Positions 1-4,860 of a stretch of 6,521 nt of DNA are shown here, in pieces. Position 1 is the first letter of the stretch; every line of letters begins with the position of its first letter. The translations under genes and the position numbers were made by a program. The notes beneath the pieces are model-generated. The model was not told the origin of the DNA. It did no database searches and was given only the letters and a program-made list of their open reading frames with translations. Origin of the DNA: Alphaproteobacteria bacterium (GTDB taxonomy: Bacteria; Pseudomonadota; Alphaproteobacteria; UBA9219). Where the stretch lies: positions 1 to 6,521 of the forward strand of contig JAQUUS010000094.1 of assembly GCA_028693775.1 (NCBI GenBank), in the 5' to 3' direction.

Positions 1-46
1 TACTGCGCTTTCGCCTTTTTAACTTTATTGGGGTACAGGTCCTCAC
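1..46. other. Short leader before lepB, unassigned
   Basis: These 46 bases precede the lepB start. On the plus strand all three frames close at or before position 57: one at TAA 20-22, one at TGA 48-50 (overlapping the lepB ATG as ATGA) and one at TGA 55-57. An upstream gene could end in any of them. In related genomes acpS or pdxJ often precedes lepB, but the few visible residues do not identify either. A CAGG at 36-39, 7 nt before the ATG, is a plausible ribosome binding site. I see no convincing promoter. Confidence 0.4.
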
Positions 47-817
47 ATGACGGATGACATCAAGACGGCTGAAAACAATTCGGAATCTTCAAGCCTTGAA
101 AGCGGCAAGGAATTCCTTCGTACCATGTTATGGGCCCTGATTATCGCCCTTACCGTCCGCACCTTTGCCTACGAACCCTTTAATATTCCTTCAAGCTCCA
201 TGGTTCCGAACCTTTTGGTCGGCGATTTCCTGTTTGTCTCGAAGTTCTCCTACGGTTACGGCTCAAAGGGCACCTTTTTGGGCTTTATTCCCTTTTCGGG
301 CCGTTTGGGCGGAAATGCCCCTAAACGCGGCGATATTGTCGTTTTCAAGCTGCCGCGCGACCCTTCTATCGACTACATCAAGCGCCTGATCGGCCTCCCC
401 GGCGATACCATTCAGATGCGCCACGGCATCCTTTATATTAACGGCGTCCCCGTCGACCGCGAACGCCAGCAAGCGCTGGCCGCAGAGGCGTACACGTCGC
501 CGCCCGTCAATGCCGTGGACTTCCTTGAACATTTGCCTCAGGACGGCGCTCACGTCATTCGGAAAATGGGCGAAAACCAGGCTTTGGACAACACCATTGT
601 CTTTACCGTACCGCCCAATAACTATTTCTTCATGGGCGATAACCGCGACAACTCCCAGGACAGCCGCACAACCAACGTCGGCTTTGTGCCTGAGGAAAAT
701 CTTGTCGGCAGGGCCGAACTTCTTTTCTTCTCCATCGACGAGCACGCCCGTTTCTGGCAATTCTGGAAATGGCCCGGCGCTGTCAGGTGGTCGAGGTTGT
801 TTTCCAGGATCAAGTAA
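47..817 (+). CDS. lepB: Signal peptidase I
   Basis: LepB is the inner-membrane serine protease that removes signal peptides from exported proteins on the periplasmic side. The 256-residue product has a short polar, acidic N-terminus, one hydrophobic membrane segment at about 23-42, and then the family boxes in order. The nucleophile motif IPSSSM puts the catalytic Ser at 51. YIKRLIGLPGD carries the general base Lys112. FMGDNRDNSQDSR lies near residue 200. The Ser/Lys dyad spacing and the length suit the family; E. coli LepB is longer and has a second membrane segment, absent here as in many alphaproteobacteria. The start at 47 has CAGG 7 nt upstream and leaves a complete membrane anchor. rnc begins 3 nt after the stop, so lepB is probably the first visible gene of a lepB-rnc-era-tlpA transcript. 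Nothing looks truncated. Confidence 0.97.
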   Translation: MTDDIKTAENNSESSSLESGKEFLRTMLWALIIALTVRTFAYEPFNIPSSSMVPNLLVGDFLFVSKFSYGYGSKGTFLGFIPFSGRLGGNAPKRGDIVVFKLPRDPSIDYIKRLIGLPGDTIQMRHGILYINGVPVDRERQQALAAEAYTSPPVNAVDFLEHLPQDGAHVIRKMGENQALDNTIVFTVPPNNYFFMGDNRDNSQDSRTTNVGFVPEENLVGRAELLFFSIDEHARFWQFWKWPGAVRWSRLFSRIK

Positions 818-820
818 CGA

Positions 821-1522
821 ATGGCCGCTCAGAACGACAGACCCAATCCCGCCGCACTGGCCGAAAAACTCGGCCACGAGTTCGCTACGCCGCGCCTTTT
901 GGAAGACGCATTGACGCACCCGTCCCTCTCGGGAGGCAGGGCGCGGAAAAAGGGCGCGCCTTACGAACGGCTCGAATTCCTGGGCGACCGCGTTCTTGGC
1001 CTTGCCATCGCAGAATGGCTTTATGAGACCTTTCCAAACGCCGCAGAAGGCGAAATGGCCAAGCGCCATGCCGCTCTCGTCAATCGTGACGCTTTGCGCG
1101 CCGTGGCCGTCGATATCGGATTGGCCAAGTTCGTTCGCCTTGCGAAGGGCGAAGATGCGCAGGCTTCGCGCAAAAATCTCGCCACCCTTCCCGACGCCAT
1201 GGAAGCCGTGATCGGCGCTTTGTATCTGGACGGCGGGTTTCCCGCCGCGCGCACCTTTATTCACAAGTATTGGCAACAAGACATTGCCGTTCCGGAAACC
1301 CCGGCAGATCCAAAGACGACTTTGCAGGAATGGGCTCAGGGGCAAAGTCTGCCCTTGCCGACCTATCGCGTCATCGAGAACACGGGCCCTGCTCATGCGC
1401 CGAGGTTCGTGGTCGAAGTCAGCGTGAAGGGATGTCCTCCGACGCAGGCCGAAGGCAATTCAAAACGCGACGCCCAAAAAGCAGCCGCCGCTAAACTCCT
1501 TGAAACCGTTTTAAAGAAATGA
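821..1522 (+). CDS. rnc: Ribonuclease III
   Basis: RNase III is a Mg2+-dependent, double-strand-specific endoribonuclease that separates rRNA precursors and cleaves structured mRNAs and antisense duplexes. The 233-residue product has the two expected domains. In the nuclease domain, the signature YERLEFLGDRVLGL at 48-61 supplies E49, E52 and D56 (equivalent to E38, E41 and D45 of E. coli), and LPDAMEAVIGALYLDGG supplies D125 and E128 (equivalent to D114 and E117). A double-stranded RNA binding domain follows from about 160 to the end, with the typical basic, Ala-rich last helix (SKRDAQKAAAAKLLE). All catalytic acids are present. AGGA at 806-809, inside the end of lepB, is the likely ribosome binding site. 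The stop overlaps the era start as ATGA (1519-1522), which suggests translational coupling. E. coli rnc autoregulates through its own 5' leader; here lepB lies directly upstream, so such a site is not visible. Confidence 0.97.
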   Translation: MAAQNDRPNPAALAEKLGHEFATPRLLEDALTHPSLSGGRARKKGAPYERLEFLGDRVLGLAIAEWLYETFPNAAEGEMAKRHAALVNRDALRAVAVDIGLAKFVRLAKGEDAQASRKNLATLPDAMEAVIGALYLDGGFPAARTFIHKYWQQDIAVPETPADPKTTLQEWAQGQSLPLPTYRVIENTGPAHAPRFVVEVSVKGCPPTQAEGNSKRDAQKAAAAKLLETVLKK

Positions 1523-2445
1523 CAAAGAAAAAAATCCAGAAAACAGAGAAGACACACGCCGGATTCGTCGCCATTCTGGGCGCTCCGAACGCGGGCAAAT
1601 CCACTCTTTTGAACAGGCTTGTCGGCGAAAAAGTTTCGATCGTCAGCCCAAAGGCTCAGACAACCCGCATCCGTACGCTCGGCATCATGACCGAGAACGG
1701 CGTGCAGATCGGCTTTATCGATACGCCCGGGCTTTTTTCGCCCAGGCGGCGGCTGGACCGCGCCATGATTCAGGCCGCATGGAACAGTCTTGAGGACGCC
1801 GATGCGGTTGTTTTGATTGTGGACGCTTCGGCAAAGAATCCTCTCGAAACAGTCGAGCCCATCGTGGAGGAATTCAAGAAACGGAAACTCTCGGCCTTTC
1901 TCGCCCTCAACAAGATCTACGCCATGCCCCCAAGCCGCTTGCTGCCTCAGGCCAAGGCTTTGGACGAAACGGGCGTTTTTACGGACGTTTTCATGATTTC
2001 GGCCCTCACCGGCGACGGGGTGGACGATCTGAAAGCCGCTCTTGAAAAGAAGATGCCGGAAAGTCCCTTCTTTTACGGCGAAGATCAGGTCAGCGATTTG
2101 CCTTCGGAAATCCTCGCTTCGGAAATGACGCGCGAACAGCTTTATTTTCAACTCCAGCAGGAACTGCCTTATGCCGCCGCCGTTATACCTCAGAGCCTCG
2201 AGGAAAAACGCGACGGTTCGGTTATCATCAGGCAGGTTATCGTTGTGGCCCGCGAGAGCCACAAGCCTATCGTTCTGGGCAAAGGCGGCGCGCGCATCAA
2301 AACCATCGGCGAAAAAGCGAGAGCCGCTTTGGCGAAGCTTTTCGACAGGAAGGTTCATTTGTTCCTTGAGGTCAAGGTCGATGAAAAATGGCAGGATAAT
2401 CCCGGCTTTTACAGCACGTTCGGACTCGACTTCGGCAAAAAATAA
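1519..2445 (+). CDS. era: GTPase Era, with NKIY in place of NKxD
   Basis: Era is a GTPase that binds the 3' end of 16S rRNA and assists 30S subunit maturation. The 308-residue product has an N-terminal GTPase domain: G1 GAPNAGKS at 21-28, a G2 threonine in QTTR (47-50), G3 DTPG at 68-71, and G5 SAL at 161-163. A C-terminal KH domain follows from about 195, with ELPYAAAV and the RNA-contacting GKGG loop at 254-257, then VHLFLEVKV and a DNPGFY segment as in other Era proteins. The oddity is G4: residues 131-134 read NKIY (1909-1920) where the family has NKxD. That Asp normally pairs with the guanine base. All else looks intact, including the length, so the gene is not obviously decayed. There is no strong ribosome binding site; the ATGA overlap with rnc suggests coupled translation. 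The next gene starts 4 nt after the stop. Confidence 0.96.
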   Translation: MTKKKIQKTEKTHAGFVAILGAPNAGKSTLLNRLVGEKVSIVSPKAQTTRIRTLGIMTENGVQIGFIDTPGLFSPRRRLDRAMIQAAWNSLEDADAVVLIVDASAKNPLETVEPIVEEFKKRKLSAFLALNKIYAMPPSRLLPQAKALDETGVFTDVFMISALTGDGVDDLKAALEKKMPESPFFYGEDQVSDLPSEILASEMTREQLYFQLQQELPYAAAVIPQSLEEKRDGSVIIRQVIVVARESHKPIVLGKGGARIKTIGEKARAALAKLFDRKVHLFLEVKVDEKWQDNPGFYSTFGLDFGKK

Positions 2446-2449
2446 TTCC

Positions 2450-2980
2450 ATGAAAAAAGCATTCGTTTCGCTTTGCCTGGCCGCTTTGCTGCTCGCCTTT
2501 CGGCCACTTTTGGCGCAGGCGGGCGAAATCGGCGCGGTGACTTATTCCTTCGCGCCGAAACCGGCTCCCCCGCTTGTTTTTCGCGACGCGGAGGGAACGC
2601 AGCATGCGCTCTCCGATTACAGAGGGCGCTATGTTTTGCTTCATATCTGGGCGACGTGGTGCCCTTATTGCGTCGGGGAAATGGCGACGCTCGATGCTTT
2701 GCAGGGCCGCACAAACCCGCAACGGCTCACGGTAATTCCGCTTTCGGAAGATCACACGGACGGAGCTGTCGGCGCTTTTTATCGCACCCATAATATTACG
2801 CATCTTCCTGTCGCTCTGGATACCGCCGGGCGCGCTCCGGGCGCTTTTAAATTGCCGGGGCTTCCTTCCAGCGTTGTGATCGATCCTCAGGGCCGCGAAG
2901 TCGCGCGCCTCGAAGGTCTTACGGACTGGGCTTCGCCCGAGGCCGAGGACTTTTTGAAAAACGCGATGCAGGTCAGGTAA
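2450..2980 (+). CDS. Exported TlpA/ResA-like thioredoxin-fold protein
   Basis: The 176-residue product is predicted to be a thiol-disulfide oxidoreductase acting outside the cytoplasm. Residues 1-24 form a signal peptide: KK, a hydrophobic stretch, and AQA before Gly25, a fair signal peptidase I site. The mature part has the thioredoxin core with WATWCPYC at 67-74, giving the redox pair C71/C74, and the cis-proline P139 in GLPSSVVID. The segment between them (about 98-124, FYRTHNITHLPVALD) fits the TlpA/ResA/DsbE insertion rather than plain thioredoxin. Such proteins usually reduce partner thiols, for example in cytochrome c or oxidase assembly; the partner here cannot be told. The ATG at 2450 is chosen because it yields a full signal peptide and lies 4 nt after era; the same frame stays open upstream inside era, but there it is only a shadow. 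No clear Shine-Dalgarno is seen, so coupling to era is likely. Confidence 0.88.
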   Translation: MKKAFVSLCLAALLLAFRPLLAQAGEIGAVTYSFAPKPAPPLVFRDAEGTQHALSDYRGRYVLLHIWATWCPYCVGEMATLDALQGRTNPQRLTVIPLSEDHTDGAVGAFYRTHNITHLPVALDTAGRAPGAFKLPGLPSSVVIDPQGREVARLEGLTDWASPEAEDFLKNAMQVR

Positions 2981-2982
2981 TC

Positions 2983-3005
2983 GGCCTCAGATTTTTCTGA
3001 CGGCC
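2983..3005. other. Imperfect hairpin between converging genes
   Basis: GGCCTCAGA (2983-2991) pairs with TCTGA-C-GGCC (2996-3005) through nine base pairs, with one bulged C and a TTTT loop. It covers the 6-nt gap between the thioredoxin stop (2978-2980) and the synthase stop (2987-2989), including the latter. Neither strand has a U-tract after the stem, so it is not a standard intrinsic terminator. It may still slow or end transcription from both sides, or protect 3' ends; that is inference. Confidence 0.35.
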
Positions 3006-4198
3006 ACGGACGCGTTCAGGCCGCCGAATGCAAACGAATTGTTGAGCGCCGTGTCGATCCGCATGGGACGCGCTTCGTTCGGAACGCAATCGAGATCGCA
3101 TTCGGGATCGGGCTCCTGATAGTTGATTGTCGGCGGCGCGACGTTTTCGCGGACGGCCAGAACCGTCGCCAGCATTTCCAGTGCGCCTGCCGCGCCCAGC
3201 GCGTGTCCGAACATCGACTTGCTGGACGACAATGCGATCTTCTTTGCGCGCTCGCCCAGCGCAAGCTTCATGGCCGCCGTTTCGGTCGAGTCGTTGATGC
3301 GCGTGCCCGTTCCGTGCGCGTTGATGTAATCGACGCTTTCGGGCGCGATCTTTGCATCCCTCAGGCAATTGACAACGGCGCGCGATGCGCCGCCCGCGTC
3401 AGGCGTGGTGATTTCGCTCGCGTCAGAGCTCATACCGAAACCTGCAAATTCGGCGTAGATCTTCGCGCCGCGCTTTTTGGCGTTCTCTTCGGTTTCGAGC
3501 ACAAACATGGCCGCGCCTTCGCCGATCACCATGCCCGCACGGCCCAGAGAAAACGGGCGGCAGATGTCGGGCGACATGACTCTCAGGGCTTCCCATCCCT
3601 TGAGCGTTCCGAAGGTCAGGCACGACTCGGCTCCGCCCGTGATCGCGCGGTCGATCAATCCCGAACGCAGCATCGACAGCGTTACGCCCATCGCATGGAC
3701 AGCCGAGGCGCAGGCGCTGGATACGGTAAATCCGGGCCCTGTGATCCCGAGGGTCATGCTGATATGGCTCGCTCCGGCGTTGGCCATCAGGCGCGGAATC
3801 GTGAACGGATGGACACGGCCCGTCGATCCTTCGTCGAGAAGTTTGTGATAGGATTCTTCCAGAGTGTTTTGGCCGCCGACGCCGGTGCCGACGATCACGC
3901 CCATTTGCTGCGCTTCTTCCTCGCTCAACGAAAGGCCTGAATCCCGAAACGCCTGCATGGCCGCACCTACCGCCAGCTGCGAAAAACGGTCGAGCAGAGA
4001 AACCTTCTTCGCCTCGATGTAGTCTTCGATACGAAAATCCTTCACTTCGGCCGCAGGATAACGGATCTCCTGCCCTTGATAGGAAAAGGTCATGACGCCG
4101 ATCCCGCTGCGCCCGGCGAACAAATTGCTTTTAAATGCCTCGACGTCGTTGCCAATCGGCGAAACGACTCCGAGGCCTGTGATGACGATGCGTTGCAT
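2987..4198 (-). CDS. Beta-ketoacyl-ACP synthase, FabF/NodE type
   Basis: This 403-residue condensing enzyme is of the KAS II class, which extends acyl-ACP by two carbons using malonyl-ACP in the cytoplasm. The thiolase-fold motifs are all there: VITGLGVVSPIG at the N-terminus, the nucleophile C163 in SSACASA, H295 in NAHGTGT, and K327/H332 in SKSMFGHALGAAG. The full Cys-His-His set means an active decarboxylating condensing enzyme. Length is close to E. coli FabF (413). Two motifs depart from standard FabF: the C-terminal glycine motif reads SFAFGGLNAS rather than SFGFGGTN, and the central motif reads RPFSLGRAGMVIGEGA. As I recall, the first resembles NodE and the accessory FabF-like enzymes of alphaproteobacteria that make unusual or very long acyl chains. 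I therefore give no symbol; housekeeping fabF usually sits beside acpP, which is not seen here. The gene converges on the thioredoxin gene with a 6-nt gap. Confidence 0.9.
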   Translation of the reverse strand: MQRIVITGLGVVSPIGNDVEAFKSNLFAGRSGIGVMTFSYQGQEIRYPAAEVKDFRIEDYIEAKKVSLLDRFSQLAVGAAMQAFRDSGLSLSEEEAQQMGVIVGTGVGGQNTLEESYHKLLDEGSTGRVHPFTIPRLMANAGASHISMTLGITGPGFTVSSACASAVHAMGVTLSMLRSGLIDRAITGGAESCLTFGTLKGWEALRVMSPDICRPFSLGRAGMVIGEGAAMFVLETEENAKKRGAKIYAEFAGFGMSSDASEITTPDAGGASRAVVNCLRDAKIAPESVDYINAHGTGTRINDSTETAAMKLALGERAKKIALSSSKSMFGHALGAAGALEMLATVLAVRENVAPPTINYQEPDPECDLDCVPNEARPMRIDTALNNSFAFGGLNASVAVRKI

Positions 4199-4227
4199 AA
4201 AGGCCCAATCGATACAATGAATGCTCT

Positions 4228-4256
4228 TTTATAACCTGCTGGAGCTCAAAAGAAAA
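4228..4256 (-). promoter_or_regulatory. Possible promoter of the synthase gene
   Basis: Read on the minus strand, TATAAA (4233-4228) matches the -10 consensus at five of six bases, and TTTTCT (4256-4251) stands 17 nt upstream in the -35 position with three of six matches. The -10 lies about 30 nt before the ATG at 4198. A dedicated promoter is expected here, because the terminator just upstream should stop transcripts from the lipoprotein gene. The weak -35 keeps confidence low. Confidence 0.3.
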
Positions 4257-4284
4257 CCCGCAGGCGCGTTCGGCGCGCTGCGGG
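4248..4284 (-). terminator. Rho-independent terminator of the lipoprotein gene
   Basis: The strands 4257-4268 and 4274-4284 form an 11-bp GC-rich stem (CCCGCAG and CGCG pairing with CGCG and CTGCGGG), with one bulged G at 4264 and a TTCGG loop. On the minus strand the stem is followed by TTTTCTTTT (4256-4248). On the plus strand no T-run follows, so it acts in one direction. It starts 30 nt past the stop of the lipoprotein gene at 4314 and ends about 50 nt before the synthase ATG, separating the two minus-strand genes into different transcripts. Confidence 0.85.
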
Positions 4285-4313
4285 CTTGTCCCTTGCGTAC
4301 AGGGTTTTTGAAA

Positions 4314-4562
4314 TCAGTAGCCGGTCGAGCTTTGATCCGTCTTCTTGAGTTGGTCGACGATATAGCCCGCGCCCGTTCCTACGACGCCGCCTATGGCCGC
4401 TCCGCATGCAACGCATCCGCCCGTCATAACCGTTCCTGCCGCACCAATCGCCGTGCCTGCGGCCGCGCCTGTCAGCATGCGCTGCTCTTGCGCCGTCAGC
4501 TCGGAACAGCCGGTCAATGCGACCAGGCAGAGAACCGCAATTCCTTTTCCAAATGTCTTCAT
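4314..4562 (-). CDS. Small glycine-zipper lipoprotein, OsmB-like layout
   Basis: This is an 82-residue predicted lipoprotein of unknown function. Residues 1-18 are a signal peptide ending in the lipobox LTGC, so C19 would be lipidated; Ser at +2 favours outer-membrane sorting. The mature protein has a short polar stretch (SELTAQEQRM), then two small-residue segments at about 32-44 and 54-66 with Gly or Ala every three or four residues (GAAAGTAIGAAG and GAAIGGVVGTGAG). This is a glycine-zipper hairpin like that of OsmB and related envelope-stress lipoproteins. The link between the halves contains C50 and C53 (GGCVACG), an uncommon feature. The tail is polar, YIVDQLKKTDQSSTGY. The start at 4562 is preferred over the in-frame ATG 13 codons upstream because it gives a clean signal peptide and has AGGGG 6 nt before it. 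The gene is divergent from lpxC and has its own terminator. Confidence 0.85.
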   Translation of the reverse strand: MKTFGKGIAVLCLVALTGCSELTAQEQRMLTGAAAGTAIGAAGTVMTGGCVACGAAIGGVVGTGAGYIVDQLKKTDQSSTGY

Positions 4563-4568
4563 GTCTTG

Positions 4569-4573
4569 CCCCT
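4569..4573 (-). promoter_or_regulatory. Ribosome binding site that fixes the lipoprotein start
   Basis: On the minus strand AGGGG at 4573-4569 stands 6 nt before the ATG at 4562. It supports this start over the upstream in-frame ATG at 4601, which would place a polar, Cys-containing stretch before the signal peptide. Confidence 0.65.
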
Positions 4574-4723
4574 TTTTTGAACAGTATGCGCTTGCGCTCA
4601 CACTAGCGTTAAGGATGCGTTATGGAAGGTAAAAAATTGGTAAAACCTTGCTTTATCTTGCCTTTTGCCACTTTTTCGCCTTTTTTGTAAACGGGAATCC
4701 TGCCGCAGTAAACCAAAAAACCA

Positions 4724-4760
4724 TTACGGTTCAACAACTTATATGTGTAACAAACCGTAA
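4724..4760. repeat. Perfect 8-bp inverted repeat upstream of lpxC
   Basis: TTACGGTT (4724-4731) is matched exactly by its reverse complement AACCGTAA (4753-4760), with 21 nt between. The centres are 29 bp apart, a little under three helical turns. It could be a paired operator or, if transcribed, a stem with a large loop in the lpxC leader. It lies about 100-137 nt before the lpxC start. Confidence 0.5.
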
Positions 4761-4849
4761 GAATGCTTGTCTTCCGTTGCATGAGGCCCGGCTGTACATG
4801 TTATTCGCAGGCGCACAAATGCGTTGCGCTCTGTTTTGCGTTTGTTTTC

Positions 4850-4853
4850 AGGA
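4850..4853 (+). promoter_or_regulatory. Ribosome binding site that fixes the lpxC start
   Basis: AGGA at 4850-4853 stands 7 nt before the ATG at 4861. The other in-frame ATGs at 4798, 4819, 4918, 4924 and 4939 lack an equally good site, so 4861 is the preferred lpxC start. Confidence 0.6.
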
Positions 4854-4860
4854 TTTGTTT

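Larger units (their letters stand above)
4563..4860. promoter_or_regulatory. Divergent intergenic region, lipoprotein gene / lpxC
   Basis: These 298 bases lie between two outward-facing starts and must hold both promoters, but I cannot fix either. The region is richer in A and T than the genes around it, with T-runs at 4672-4686. Short repeats are frequent: GGTAAAA at 4628 and 4639 (11 nt apart), GTAAAC at 4687 and 4708 (21 nt apart), and the inverted pair at 4724-4760. TTAA-N7-TTAT at 4609-4623 resembles the CtrA box at seven of eight bases. The lpxC frame is open through much of it (from 4648), but that stretch does not resemble LpxC and is not considered coding. No RNA gene was recognised. 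Confidence 0.6.

Noticed and set aside
263..1396. Long minus-strand open frame opposite lepB and rnc (377 codons)
   Set aside because: It lies opposite two certain genes and resembles no protein family I know. Such frames arise because the sense genes avoid codons whose reverse complement is a stop (TTA, CTA, TCA).
1393..2451. Long minus-strand open frame opposite era (352 codons), adjoining the one opposite rnc
   Set aside because: Same cause as above; era on the plus strand has full family motifs, and the antisense product has no recognisable domain or signal.
3203..3940. Plus-strand open frame inside the synthase gene (245 codons)
   Set aside because: It is rich in Arg, His and Ala, as expected for an out-of-frame reading of a GC-rich gene, and the minus-strand synthase explains the region fully.
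4290..4308. Short hairpin CCCT/AGGG followed by TTTTT on the plus strand
   Set aside because: The stem is only four pairs with a seven-base loop, and no plus-strand gene ends nearby that would need a terminator.
4674..4685. TTTCGCCTTTTT shared with 9-20 at the left edge, upstream of lepB
   Set aside because: About one exact 12-base match is expected by chance in a window this size, more so for T-rich sequence, so a shared regulatory site is not supported.
4648..4860. Upstream in-frame extension of lpxC
   Set aside because: The extra residues are Cys- and Phe-rich, unlike any LpxC, the DNA is A/T-rich and repeat-laden like a regulatory region, and a good ribosome binding site marks 4861.
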